64,000 bases of DNA from Pelecanus crispus (taxonomy: Eukaryota > Chordata > Aves > Pelecaniformes > Pelecanidae): assembly GCF_030463565.1 (NCBI RefSeq), contig NC_134649.1:3049501-3113500 (forward strand). The letters are read 5' to 3'. The position numbers and the translations under genes are program-made. Each line of letters opens with the position of its first letter. The stretch's first letter is position 1. This document shows positions 34,986 through 52,690 of the stretch, in pieces. Under the pieces are notes generated by a model, which did not search any database, was not told the origin of the DNA, and was given only the letters and a program-made list of their open reading frames with translations.

Positions 34986-37900
34986 TTGACTTGCAACCCA
35001 CTCTCCTAAAGGGATTCCGAACAGAGCAGCAAGCACAAGCCTGGAAGCATGGGTGTTGCAGGGAAATTCGAGCTCTGTGTTCCATATTTATGTGGAAAAA
35101 AGTCAGTACATGCTATATCTTCTTGTCCTGATGGTAGAAAATCCAAGGGATATCAACACAGTCCTGAAGTATCAGTGAAAGGAGCAATTCAGGAGTTATT
35201 TGAGTAGTCCAGGGTATAAAACAGTAATTGACGATTTATTCAAATATTTTTGTGCTGTGTTTATGTATATATCGTTGTGACTGTTGTTTAATTCGACAGT
35301 GATTACTCTGCCCCAGGGAGTTGGCTCATACATATCTGTTAAACATCTTCAACTTTGTCACAGATATAACTAGCAAATCATGTAAAGTGTTAGTTTAGGA
35401 AGAGATAAGCTATAGTTTAGCTTTTCCATATTTGAAGAAAGGAATGCCATGAAAGGAAGCAATGCCATGTGTGATGAAACACAGGAAGAAGAGGAAAAGG
35501 TGATTAAGATAGAAAAGTAGTGTGCAGGCTACTAAGATTCTAATGAGTGGCAAGAAGAGAGTTTACAATCACCAGTCTTGCTTCCACTGTTCCTAAACTT
35601 AAAGTTTAAACATTTTCATGCACAGAGAAAACTTTTTTCTTCTGTGGTAAAGGATGGATCACCAAATTATAAGATCTTGACCCTTTACCCTACAACACAT
35701 GGCATACCTGGAGTCACAGCAGATGCTAGAATGTGTAGCTAAGAGCCTAGAGACTGCACAGGTTCCCTTGGAGACAGACGTAGTTAAGTTGCAGTTTAAA
35801 CAAATAGAGATGCAATTGCTTGAAGTGAGTTTTGTGAAGGGGAAGTGGAAGGCGGCTTTTGATCTTGGGAAGAAGTCCCCATACAATTTTAAATGGGGTT
35901 ATTCAGAGCGGGTTTTGGACAGCAGTGTGTAAGATAACAAGACCTAGAAGATGATGAGAAGGTCAGAAAAATGGCTGAAGAGGGAAATGGGACTCACAGC
36001 ATGTACCTAAAGAACTGGGGCAGATGGAAGGAGGTGAACAGTCTGTGGGGAGCTTAGAAGACCTCTGTTAATGCTGTGCTCTGGAAAGGAGACCAAGATT
36101 AGCTCACGCTTATAAATAAAGGTTTTCCACAAGTTTGCTGCTAACCAATACAAAAGTCTCAAAGCTTATGCTTTCTTTACTGTGCTGAAGATTGTATCTG
36201 ATAGGAGAGGAGAGGAAGATGAGGAACACACTTGTTTCCTGCCAGCCATTACCTTGTGTGCCTATTTTGTGGAGAAGAGGACTTCTGCTATGTTTGGTTC
36301 TGTTTAGTAGGACACATGTAAGTGATAACTTGCTCAGATAATCTCAACGCAGAGTAAGCTGCATTAATCTTACATTACACTAAGGTAAAAAATGTAGAAG
36401 CAACTTTTAAGCTCCGATTTTTATGCCTCCGTGGAGGGGTTAATAAAGCACTTGTAGGGAATTTTCTCCTCAACTGTCTGAATGCTGTGGATCTGAGAGT
36501 AAGCTATGGAGAGGGCTCAGTAAGAGGACTTAGCAGATGGTAAATGTATGATGTTGATGAAGGAAGAATAGAGAGAAAACTGTACTTGTCCTAACTTGTG
36601 GAAAAAACCTTAATTAGTACATCTGTAAAGTGAGGGAAGTCAATCCCTAAAACTACCCCATAAGCTCTCTCTCTTCTATAATTTTCATTAACCTTTTTTC
36701 TCAAAGTAGTTGAATAAGTTTCAGTGCCAAATTTAGGAGGAGGGGGAAGAGGAAGCCGAGGTAGTTGCATGCACCAGTTACTCAGATCTGGTTTTGTCCG
36801 TAGTGATTTTTCTAGCTACTGTTTTTGTGCCAGAAAGAAAATACTAGCCGAACCTGAGTAGCCTCAGTACCATCTGTATCTGATGACTGAGCTGGTAGAT
36901 CCAGATTCTCTCCAGATACAAATTGGCACCGGGAACTCAGTGGAGTTCAACCATTTACACCAGTAGAGACTTTGGCCCTTACATCTTCTTTGTCTTCAAG
37001 GTATTCTGCAGCCCCTCAGTTCTTTGTGGGTTTGCTCTGCCTGATGTATTTATGAATGTTCCTCTCTCGGCTTTATGACAGATATTTTGCACAGTGCCCT
37101 GTTACTGTAAGCCAGGTGCTTTTATCCTTAATGAACAATTTCCTGGAAAAAAAAAAGAAATAAACAATAGATAAAGTAGGTCATGGAGACAGCAGAGTCA
37201 AGAGCTTTGCATAGTGATGTAAAATTAAATAAGGCTGGGGTCATGTTCTCATTTATCTCTCCAGTTACTGCTCTAACAGTGTCTGTGATGGTTCCTGGAA
37301 AGGTGAGGATATTTTGGGAAACTATTTGGATCTGCTGGGAATTTTGGCTATACTCTCCTCTTCTCTCTGCTCTGCACAGAGAAAACAGGCACAGAAGTGT
37401 AAGACTTGGATGTTACGAAAGAGCAGTTGCAGATGCTGCTATTGCCCGTCTTAGCCTGTTGAGACCCATCTTTCTGAAGGTGCAGTTGGGTACTGCTCTG
37501 TAGCTTCAGCTACAGAAGACTACTCATGGTGCCTGTCTTTGCTTATATAGCTTGAAGGGCTACAGTCAGTGGTGGGGGGTCAAGAAATGCAAATCTAGGT
37601 CTAGACTGCAGAGACATTTTGCTCCTTGAAGTGCCCCATATTCCTGAGCCCCGCAGTCAACCCTTTAGGCACAGCACTCCTCCTTTCCGGTTCACAGCTG
37701 GGTTCCCAGGGGAGTCAAGGCATGGAAGGGGATTTGGTGTGTGTCTGAGTCTTGCCTTGGCACGGAGTCAGGCCTTTGCTATGACATAAACCTGACCTCA
37801 TGTTTTAATATGCATCTTGAGCTTCCTTTAGAGGTGTTTTGGGAGACTAGGTTTAGGCACTTCAAGTAGGTGCCTTCCTACCAGCACAACGTGTGACCAG

Positions 37901-40900
37901 CTGGTGGACACTTATGAAGCAATAATTCTGCAGCACATCTGCTCATAGCAGTGACCAGCAGTAATTGCAAAGACCTTGTTCACACACCATGACCTTCTCC
38001 ATGGCATCAGCTTTCTGTCCTAGAGAAGGGCAGATCTGTTCAGCCTATTTTCCATGTTGGATGCCTAAACCTAAGAGCTTATAGCCATTTCTAGGCACCT
38101 AAGTAACCGGCCTGATTCTCAGATAGACAGAGATTTGTGCATGCTCTGAAAATCAGATAAATTACGTGGACACCTAGCTTCAGGCTTTTAGCTTTGACAT
38201 GATTGAACCAAATACCATTCCTCCAGTATTGATAGTATTCCAGATATGCCCTGTAAGAAGCACAGGAAAGGACAAAGGATTATGGCAGCTTCTGAGGAAA
38301 CCTCTCGTATTTCAAGTAAAATTGGCAATTTTTAAGTGGCCACTCTAATTCTTAAGCCATTAGAAATCTAAAAATTGATTTAACATTCATCTTATCTTTA
38401 GCAGACTTTCACAGAAAAAGTTATATTCCGTATGGGTCCGTAAATGTTTTTAATAGCTATGAAGTTAAAAAGTATAGATTAAGATTTCACGAAGCTGAGA
38501 GGGAAATTGAATGGAGGAAGAGAACATGTGAGTGCTGTTGTAACAGAGAATGCCAGGGAGGATAAAGCACTAGGAAAGCCCAGAGGAGGAGGGATGAAGA
38601 TACGTGCTATTGGACCAGTGGGGTTAGTAAAGGTGTAGATGCAGAGGAAGCAAACATAATTTCCTTACTGTCTTATGAAGAAACTGAAGATAAAAAGCTT
38701 TGCCCTGCCTGCAGCATTTCTTGAAAATACATGTTTAGTTTCAGTGTTCATTTTATTCCAGTGCTGGGTTTCATTTTGTTTGGATTACTCTCTCCAAAGT
38801 TCAAGGCATTCACCAACTTTAAAGCCAAATTGGAAAAACTGAATCTGGATTCTCAGTGCAGCTCCAAGGCTTGCAAATCAGCCTTCTCCCATAAATACTG
38901 CACTGTTTCTGGAAAAGAAGAGACGGATCTTTAAATGAAATATGAGCTGTAGCATTGGGATGTGATAGTACTGCTGTAGATCAACAGCCATCAATCTGTG
39001 TTACTTAATTTGTCCCTGGCTCAGCTGTTCGCTGTACTTGGGACTTTTTTGCTGTTTGTTTCATTTTATTTTCCTCTGAGATAAATGAAGACAAAAAGAA
39101 GGGGCCAATTGTTCTTGACAAATGGAAGTATTTTTTTTAAAATATAACCATAAAGGATGTTCTACATTTTCAAACAGTGCTTTTTTTCCTGACTTTCACA
39201 GCACTTTCATAGAATCATATTTAATTTATTTCACTGCATATGTGTTGAACATCCTTATATTTCATTGCTTGTTACTCCCATTTCCAGATCAGCTTCATGT
39301 GCACTCTTTAAACGCTGTAAAAAATTCTGTTGGAATAAATGGTTGGGTTCTTTTAGCTGAATACTTAGAAACATATTATTCCTCATCTGGGCATGCCTGT
39401 AACAGCTTCGGTTGCTTTATTTATCCTGGGTGTTCTGGGGATACAAGGTCTTTGTTGGTCTAAGTGTCTAAGGAAGCATATGTTGTAATTGTTTGACATC
39501 TTGAACATGGATTAGGTGGGTGGCTGTATGTAAGCAAGCTAACTTGAGTTCTCAGATCAGCTTTTTGATGTGTGTCAGCTTACTTTCTCTTCTGAAGTAA
39601 TGTATGTGAAGGAATATCTGAAATATGCATGGGATAGTGAATATAAATACCCTGTTAAATCAGTAGAGAAAGTGACTCCCCACACAACTTCAGCAGCTTT
39701 AAAATTCCACTGTGCAAAAGGACTGGGCTCGGCACGGGGGACACTGCAGCACCGGCTGGCTTCCTCTGCCACCCCCTTACGGCAGCGGTCAGAGGGTGAG
39801 ATCCGGGTAGGAGGCTGAAGCAGGCAAATCTATCAAGTGGCTCTTTCTGGCTTTCCTTGTTTACCATGTTTTAACTGAGAGGGTTCAGACCTCACCGCCC
39901 CAGGAGGATTTCTTAGCTTGCAGGAGGTTGGGTTCTGTTGAAATACTGCAGGGCACCCGGATTTTGCCTTGGAAGTCTGCCGACACCAACTTGCTTATGG
40001 CAGAAAGTGCCAGAAGAATGTCAGCCGTCTCTGTCCTAACTGGCAGGGCTTGGAAGATCAGTTCAGAGCTTGGGTGCTACAAGAAACACTAGTGTTTCAG
40101 TGGACTTGGGTTTGGATTAATAACTCAAAGGGCCAAATGTTCAAAGGGCTGGCTTCCAATTTTATACTGGTAGTTGAGTAGAAGTACAAAATCATGGGCA
40201 GAAAATCACAGATAATTTTTTTCCAAGCTGACCTTTCTGAAAAGGAGCCGGCAATTATCTGGATTTGGGCACAGTTTCAGCAATGTTTTTAGGTGTTAAT
40301 GTAATATTTTCATTATATTTCTGCTGGACTATTGATTAACTATTCAATTATTTAAGAAAAAGAAATTTAGTATTGGAATGAATAATAGCTTTTTGGATTG
40401 GTACTTGTGCTTTGCACAAGCGTGCATGGATATTGAGTTAGTGTAAGTACTGATTAAATAAGAGTGTCTGCATTTCTTTTTGTGTTGATGTTGATCTCAT
40501 ACAGTGGATGGATAGCGCAAAATGTGTTTATACATTGAAATTCAGTACCTCATAACTTTTTAGTTTGTAATATGCTTATTCTTAAAGCACCTGGCAGGTT
40601 GGTCAGTCCTCTTCCCCTGTTTCCTGTGGAAGAAACTGAGACTTTGAGAATTTGTATGTCCTAAAATTCACCTGAAGTTTCAAAGCCCGGTGTTGTATGG
40701 TGGTTAGGTGCCTCTGAAGGCCCAGAGCTAGCCTACAGAAAATACTGGATGCAGAACTTGGGTGGAATTTGAGCTACCTCAGCCTAGACCACTTTGCTAA
40801 CCCAGTGTCACGCCTTACGTCTTTGACAGCATGATTTAAAGTCAGGTCCTCTGAATCCTAGACACATGCACCAGCCTTTGTCTTGATAAACATATTTCAT

Positions 40901-43221
40901 CACCCATAACTACACTAATTGCCTAGACTGCTTGCCTAGTGGCATGTCTCTGTGGTCCTTTGACCCAGTTTTCCTCTGAGAGCACTGAAGGAACAATCCT
41001 GAGTTTCCAAAAATAACACTTGATAGATTGAAAAGAGCGTACTTCATTATTTATTCCTGCTTTGCTCTAGCCAAGCTGCCAATGACTCCAGTGGAAGTCA
41101 GCTTTATAAGAGTGCTTAGCACTGAAGCAAACCTTCAGACTTCATAAGATATCCATGGAAATGTAACAATGTTCAGTGTAGCAATTGCAACTCACACTGG
41201 TATATTTTAGAGCTTAGAAATGTAAAGCAACCTAAGAGATTCAGACATTCGGTTCCCGTTAAAATCAGCTTCCCTCCCCCCCCCCCCCCAGTTTTGGAAA
41301 ACTGAGCAACTGTGGTTCAAAAGAATATAAGGGACAGTCATGAGGGCATTCTAGCAGTTAGGACCCCGGTGCATTTATCGAGCTTTTAAAAGAAAGCCTC
41401 TGAAACTACGTCTTGGGAAATTGAATTGGTTCCTTTATTTGTACTGAAGAGCATCTCCTTCACTGAATGGTGTAGCAGAGGTGGCTGCTGCTAAGACTAA
41501 GCAAACAGGATTCCAGATGCAGCTCTTCATACTTTTACTTGATGCCCTCCCCATAAACTCTGAAAATCTCTGGATTTTTCTTTTATTATTTCCCAAGTCA
41601 TGTTAATTACAGAAAATACCATAGAATTGTTTAATTTGTTTCATGCCCAACATTAACTGTAAATTCAGGCATGAACTTTGGTTGAGCAGCAGAGGAGCAT
41701 GGTCAACTTTCATAGAGAGCATAGAATAGTTTTATCCTGAAAAGTTAAGGTTCCTGCATAGGTTTATTGGCATTACCCTTATGGCTGGAAGGACAAAGTT
41801 GGGACAACCTTGTCTCCATTATATGAACTCAAGTGTAAGGTAAGAGAGATCCTAGTTTTGTACATCTTGTCGATCTGTTCCTAGCTTGTGCCACTGCTGG
41901 GACTGGCCCCTTCAAGGAACAGAAGTGTACAAATTGGTCCTGTGCCGTGAGCCTGTGAGCCTTCACAGGATACTGCAACGGAAACCTGCTGAAAGTCCAA
42001 AGCGGTTGTGCTGTCCTGGTCAGCTCTCTTTCTCCCCTTGTCTGTGTCACCTCCAGGTGACAGGAGACTTGTGTCTGGAAATGGTGTCAGGGGTATTTGT
42101 GAAATAGTCACGACTTCTGTATCTCCTCAAAATATTTCCAGCTATTGAACTGCCTTCTTGAAATCACAGGCAGAGATGCACACAAACCTTCAAGAGAGCA
42201 GTGCTTAAGGAGACCATGGCAAAACTGAATATACGACTGACAGCGTGGGTTTTGTAGCACCAATTATAGACCACTTATTTTGCTCTGCGTGTAAGTGATA
42301 ATAATTTGCCCTCGGTACAATGACTCCTAGAGGCTCAAATAGACCCTGTTAACTGAAATATCAGCTTTTGTTAACAGAAGCAGCTTCTTGCCTACTGTCT
42401 TCCCGCATTAATCATGTAAGATGTCAGTAGAGGGAACCCAGCAGCCCAGTGCGTAGTCTGGTGTTTCTGCTAGTTCTTCTATCACTTGAATTTTTCTGTG
42501 CTTAGATGATAAGAATCACATTGTCAGTGCTTTTGTATTCAGTACCTGATCCTTCCTGGAAGTGTTTATCTGTTTAAAACAGCTTTAAATTTTAATTAAA
42601 AACAAAACGAAACCACGACCTGTCATTGGCAATATTTCTGTTGGTCATGGCAACAATTTTTAGAGATGACTACTGGGTTTGAGCGGCTTAGTTCTTGACT
42701 GCCCAGATTTAAACAACCTGTTTCTTAGCATGCATTCTGAGCTCTGCATATTATTCAGCAATTTCATGGTATCTCGAGTTATTAATCATAAATGGAGGCA
42801 TCCAAAAAATCCTGATCAGTTTTGAAACTCATGGCCTCATTTAGCTTTTGTAACAGCTTGTTTCTAACAAAATCTGATGCAGAGCCAAATGAAGTGTGTG
42901 TTTAAATGATCCCTTGCCTAAACTATCATGAAAATTTCAGATGGGATGAGAAGGAGGAATGCCACAGAGGGCAGCTTGTTGGAAGCTTGCTACTACTTAG
43001 AGACTAAAATAGTGTAATCAGCAAACACTCAGTCACTTTAATGCTTCTTCAGTGAAATCCAACTTTTTGTTTTCTGGCTTAACTGTTCTCTTGCACTTTC
43101 CTTAATCGCTCACATACGAGTACTAGAATACATTTTAATTTTGATGCACCTAGATTTTCCTATTTGGTAGAAACTATAATTAAGAACAGAATTAGGCAAC
43201 CTCTTGATAAATATAATACAT
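34986..43221. other. Non-coding DNA, no gene seen
   Basis: I recognise no gene. The 38040-38200 stretch (TTTCTAGGCACCTAAGT, then CTGATTCTCAGA and CTGAAAATCAGAT) resembles old reptile-bird interspersed repeats, but too weakly to name. A run of 14 C lies at 41276-41289. Open frames such as 35699-35932 (+) and 37183-37503 (+) show no domains. A slightly GC-richer patch at 39720-39800 has no promoter features I can support. Confidence 0.45.
41276..41289 (+). repeat. Run of 14 C
   Basis: A C homopolymer after TTCCCT. It is G-quadruplex prone on the minus strand, and its length is likely to be polymorphic or misread. Confidence 0.8.
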
Positions 43222-43840
43222 TTATAATGAATCACCATGGCTTTGTAAAGGCTTCATGAATTGTTAAAACTCTTTGAAGTATACATACGCATCAAGAAGA
43301 TCCAGTTAGATTTCCAGAAGGCTTTTGCAAGGTCTTTCATCAAACTTCCTGAAAGAAACTGAACTTTCTTGTTGGGGTAGAACAGAAGAAAAAGTCTATA
43401 TGTAAACAAAATGGTATTTATATGATAGGAAATGGTAGGAAACAAAGTCTGAGAATCAGCGATTGATTTCTAACAGGAGCAAGGAGGCGTCAAATGAAAC
43501 TGAGGAGGCAGACAGGAAAACAAAGGAAGTGTTTCATATAGTACATGGCTAAGATGGGAGACCATCACAGGATGTTGTTGACACTAAAATTTAAATTTTA
43601 ACAGATCAAAAATGGTTAGAAAAATTTTTGGAATAGAATCCATCAAATGCTATTAAACACAAAGATAGCACTCGTGGCTGAGGAAGTCACAAAGTTGCAA
43701 ATTGCTGGAGGCTAGAAGGGTATAAAAGGGATGTATTGCTCTTAGCCATCATCTTACACTCTTTCCTAGACACTTGCTATTGGCTGAAAGCAGGATATTG
43801 GTCTTTGGTCTGATATAGCACACTTACCTTATGGTATGTG
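43222..43840 (+). mobile_element. Ancient CR1-like LINE relic with 3' tail
   Basis: The plus strand holds two conserved LINE landmarks, heavily mutated. Near 43230-43256 a frame reads NHHGFVKAS, the counterpart of the 'QHGFTKGKS' block. Near 43305-43325 it reads QLDFQKAF, the counterpart of 'LDFRKAFD' in the reverse transcriptase. After a deletion, the stretch 43620-43840 matches the 3' untranslated tail of old amniote CR1/L3-type elements: CATCAAATGCTATTAAACAC, GCAAATTGCTGGAGGCT, ACACTTGCTATTGGCTG and a final TCTTTGGTCTGAT. The C-terminal ORF2 region between them is mostly lost. This old copy lies about 4.2 kb upstream of the first MEGF11 coding exon. Confidence 0.75.
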
Positions 43841-46800
43841 GTTATTTAGAATCGTCTATCTCATTTCTGTCTTAATTTGTTTCCACTCCCTCAAACAGGC
43901 TTTCTTTGACCCAATATGTTTTCTGTTTTTTCTAATTGATTGCTCACAGGGCCAAGCAAGTTCTGAAGAGCTTTCTTCTGCTGTCCTGTTAGTGAGCTGT
44001 GTGTCTTCATGTGCTAATAGTCTGTAAAAACAGGACCCAATAGGAAATTTTAGCACTTCGAGGTAAGACTTTTTAACATGGCTCTTTGTTATATGCATTG
44101 CATGGAAGTTTGGGGGAAAAATTCAGGCTAGGTTAATCGACTGCATATACATTTAGACATCTAAAGGAATGATCTTCAAAAGTATATAAGGACTTAAGAA
44201 TACCGCATGCTAGTGAAAGACACTTCTATAAATGTTTTCCCTAATTACAGCTGGACACCAAATTAGTTTTTTGCCTGGTTCAGAACTCATTTCATCCCAA
44301 ATTGGGACAAAAGCATTCAGTTTAGAACTTTGTCACAGACTGGAAATTCTGTTTGAATTTCATGCCAAAGTCATGTTACGAAATATTTTATGACAGAAGT
44401 GTTAAAATGAAATATTTCACTACTTCTGCCCTTAAATAGGAAATTATCTTATGGTCATTTTTATTTAAATTTTCTAGTCTGTCAGCCAAGGAAGCAGAGG
44501 AGAAATTTAATCTGTGGTTTTGTTTTTGTTTTTCTTTTTTCTCCCAGCCACTTAAAGTGCACACTAGTCCTCTTTCACAAGAATATTACCAAAGCCAGGT
44601 CCTCAACACCCAGAGAAAGCTTTAGAGGATATTTGCTTCACCAAGCAAAGATTCTTTGGGTTCTTATTTTCTTTGCGTGTACATCCCAATCTTGTGGGGT
44701 ACTGCCATGCTGAGTTTATGCTGTATAAACAGCAAAAGAGAGTAACAACCAGCTTTTGTCCCCGCTGTCATGTACTTCATCCAATTTAAATGACCATCTG
44801 CATCTTCTGGTCTCTTTGCAAACCCCAGCACAGTTTCATCAACAAAGGTTTTTGTAAAGTGAATCCACAGACAAATAAGCCAATGACTTGCCACCTACTT
44901 CTTTTTCTATAGCTAAGATTTGGGGCTTAACAGTTGAAAGTGTTTCCTTTCTTCTGTGATGCAACCAGTGACCTGTATCAATATTGTAGGTGAAGTACTG
45001 AAATTTATTCAAAAAGGAGGGAGCAAGGTGTGTGTAAATGGCTTAATGAGTAACAGATACCTAACCTAATCAGTTATAATTAACAGAGAGTGAGACACTT
45101 GTGAAAAATCACCCGCTTGTATTTTGGATTGAAAGACTCTCTTTCTTGCCAAATTGTGCCTAAATTGAGTTCTTTAACTCCTGAAAAGAAAAATCAGGCT
45201 TGGAGAGACAAAAAGTTGGAGTCCATTTAGAGGCTGCACAGAGGACCTATGTGTCATTTATTTTCTTGTTAAGCTCGAAAGGCTGCCTACCCTCGGGAGA
45301 GCGGCAGTGGCGGACACTGGAAATGTTTATATAATCTGGCTATATCTTTGATGAAGTTACAGGCATTGTCCCCCTGAAAGGCTGATGCTGCCTCCTTAGA
45401 GAATATGTTCCAAACATTAAATGCAGTGCAGGAATGTAGTGTATGTTATGCTGAGCAATAAAAGCTGAAAAAAAATCCATATTAGATGTCATTACTGGAT
45501 TTCTTTTTGATGTTGGTTTTTAATATATGTGCTCCTATTTTTAGAGTTTTATTCTGAATCTTGTAATAGCAACCATTCCATTTTGGTATGAAGTCTTTTC
45601 TATTAACAGTGATCAAAGTGAAATATTTCATTTGAGTTAGAAAAAGAGACACTTGAGATGAATGAGGTTCTGCTGTATTTGGAGAGTTGGATGTTTCTGA
45701 TATACGATCTGACTTACAAAGTTAGAAAATTAATTGCACAAAGCAGTTAATTTATAAACAGATAATAAAACACCATTAGCATCAAAAGTTTAGAAAAAAA
45801 TTTGGACCTCTTTCAAATACATTGTAAACAAATATTCGCGTGCTATTAAGGCTTATAAATAATAAATAATTCTTTTGGTGTTTATTTGGTTTAAAAACTA
45901 AACTGATACGTTGTTTTCTTAAGAACAAATTGAGATCTCTGAGATCAGAATTCAAATAGAGGGCTGCTTTTGTTAAATGAGAAAGGCTCGCTCTCTTTAG
46001 GTTGAAGACAGGCTGTCTTTCTACCTTAAACTAATTTAGGGATAAACCCAGGCTCTTGATGTTCTCAAGGAGTTAACAAACTGAGCACAGAACTATGTTT
46101 TGATTTAAACCCCCCTTCTCTTAAGGACTGTATTTCCTTAAGCAGTTTTGCCTTGCTCTGCTTTGATAATTTCTGTTGATTAGAAGCAGGCTTTCCTCTA
46201 GTCCTGTTTGTTCAGTGTTGCCATGTACCAAAGGTGTAGAGAATGAACAAAGGGGGTAAATTGCAACCTATAAATACAGTGCTCGGCAGAACTTGTCCTC
46301 TGTAATTTGGTATTATTCAAATGGTAGCTAGTGTACCACGTTAAAGGCATCTTTTGAAGATATTTTTGTTACAGGACTGTCTGTTGTTTTGTTGAGCCTC
46401 ATACTTGGGTAGCTCACATCTGGTGGTACATGTTACATTAAAAGAAAGCTCAATTCTACTCTCAAACAAGCTCTCAGTTTTTGAACATGAGCTTTGTTGG
46501 ACTTTTGTCCCGTGAGCACTTGCAGGTCAGCCGTTCAAGACACTTTTCCTCCATGGAGAAGTAGTCTCTAGGACAAGGGTAGCGAATGTCTTTTCAATAA
46601 ACAGAACTACCTCTCATGTCCTTTCCTCGTCAGCCCTCTTAATTTCCAGCGTAAGCTTTTGTGTTGTTGCCATGGGACTTTGAAATGGCCCGCAGGTAGA
46701 GAATGGTCATTCATAGACTTAAATCCATTTCATGAGGAACATTAACATTAAATCATGTTAATTAACATTAATATGACTTACATGGCTTAAGACCTATCTT

Positions 46801-48051
46801 TGGGTTTAGCAGAGCTCTAGGAATAATTTAAAAGATGAGCTATTACTCCCATTGGGATCTTGACTTTGAATCCACTAAAGGCAATGGATGTCCTTGAACT
46901 AGCTTAGAAGGCTTTGAATCAGGAGAAGCTAATTTCAGATCAGCTCTCCTGGCTACCCCTCTGCTGTTCATTCTGCTTTGTGATGACTTCTTTATGCTGG
47001 GCTGTATATCAGTGCCATGCAGAGCAAACCCCTTAACATCCCTTTTGCTGTTCTGGACCATGAGGCAATGAGCCATGTGTTTTTTAGATGATCATATGAA
47101 GATTCAATCTATTTTTAGGGCAATCTTGTTGCCAGGAATAATGTATGGGACTTCTGATTTTAATGTTGGATTATGGGACAATGTAAATGCCTGAAATGGA
47201 TATTTAAAAATATTTTTTAATGACTTAGCGTTTAACAGATTAGTACCTCTGATGCAGTTACATTTAAAAGCAGTTTTGTATTTCCTGTCTATTTTGTATT
47301 TTTGACTGATGTCATTGGGGACCTCTAGGCAAACACCACGACTTTGGTTTCAAAGCCCCAAATGAGCAATAAGTAGGTATAAGTTAGTACATTAATAGAT
47401 GAACTGTGAGATGATGAAGAGACCACACCTAATGAATTTTATAAAATCTAATTCCAACTTCGGTGCAAATATTTTTATTTCATGTTTAGTGTTCTGCATA
47501 ATGTCACCCAATACGTTGACCTCTGTCATTCTAAGTGATCACCCCATCTAAGAGTTGAAAAGTGAATTGATTTTCCTTCAGTCATGTAATAAGCATATGT
47601 CTCAGGTCTGGCCTACTATATTGACACATGTAAAACCCACTTAAATAAATCAAAGCGGGTATTTGGGTATTCTGCCATTTGCCTATAGGCTGATGGGAGA
47701 ATATATTGTTTTAATACCTCAGTTATTTATTTTGTTGGTACAGCCAGCCAGCCGTAAAAATGATCAGTATCAGAAATGTTCTTTGGAAGAATTGGGGTTA
47801 TCAATATCTTGGATAGCTTAATCATCAAACTCATCGGTTTTAGTAGGTTTAAATGTATAAATTCCTTTTAGAATGCATTTGCACTTTTTTTTTTTTAATT
47901 TTACTGTTTAGTTGATTGCTTTTTCAAGTATTTCAGTTTGTAAATAACTCCACAGTATTTGGACTTGCACAAAAGCAAGGATGAAAAGGCCTAGAAGGAT
48001 TTTTTTTTTCAAAATTGTCTTTAATGGCTATACTTTCTTTTCTTTATCTAG
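43841..48051. other. Non-coding DNA upstream of the first MEGF11 coding exon
   Basis: This should be intron sequence between a non-coding 5' exon and the first coding exon of MEGF11, because that exon has an acceptor before its ATG. I could not identify a 5' exon, a CpG island or a core promoter here. CATTAA units are repeated at about 46739-46777. T tracts occur at 47887-47898 and just before the acceptor, at 48001-48009. Confidence 0.5.
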
Positions 48052-48175
48052 ATACAACAATGGTGGCGCATATGCTGTTCAGGTGGATTCTAAAAGGGCT
48101 TATTGTGTCTTTTCTGCTCAAAACTACTCTGTCCCTAAACCCAGATGATCCAAATGTTTGTAGTCATTGGGAAAG
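48052..48175 (+). CDS. MEGF11: MEGF11, first coding exon (signal peptide and start of EMI domain)
   Basis: MEGF11 is a type I membrane protein with an EMI domain and many EGF-like repeats. Its family (MEGF10/MEGF11/Draper) acts in cell engulfment and in the spacing of retinal neurons. This exon follows an acceptor (TCTTTATCTAG, ending at 48051) and holds 8 untranslated bases. The ATG at 48060-48062 has a good context (A at -3, G at +4). It encodes 38 complete residues: a hydrophobic signal sequence (FRWILKGLIVSFLL) to about residue 25, then LNPDDPNVCSHWE, the start of the mature protein and EMI domain, including Cys34. The exon ends GAAAG before GTAATG, phase 2. A second ATG lies at codon 5, but the first is better placed. 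The split Ser39 codon is completed by the next exon. Upstream exons must be non-coding. Confidence 0.93.
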
Positions 48176-52473
<4,298 letters not shown>

Positions 52474-52548
52474 TAGATTTGACAATTAAAAATAGTTTCT
52501 GAAGGAACTGTAGACAATTTAAAGATGTATTGCAGTAGTAATATTAAG

Positions 52549-52690
52549 GGCTGATTTTCAGAGCTGCTCAGAACCTTCAGGTCCCACTGATTTCAGTCAG
52601 AATTGCAGATACAGAACGTTTCAGGTCATTTCAGGTATATGCATTTCAAGCACCTAAGTAAAATTTTGCTGAAATCATTGGGGAGGGAGT
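52549..52690 (+). repeat. Ancient amniote interspersed repeat remnant
   Basis: GGCTGATTTTCAGAGCTGCT, then CCCACTGATTTCAGTCAGAA, and a later AAGCACCTAAGTAAA resemble a widespread old repeat of turtles, crocodiles and birds ('gattttcagaggtgctgagcacc ... cccattgacttcaatggg'). Recognition is from memory and I cannot name the family. It begins about 95 bases after the third coding exon. Confidence 0.5.
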
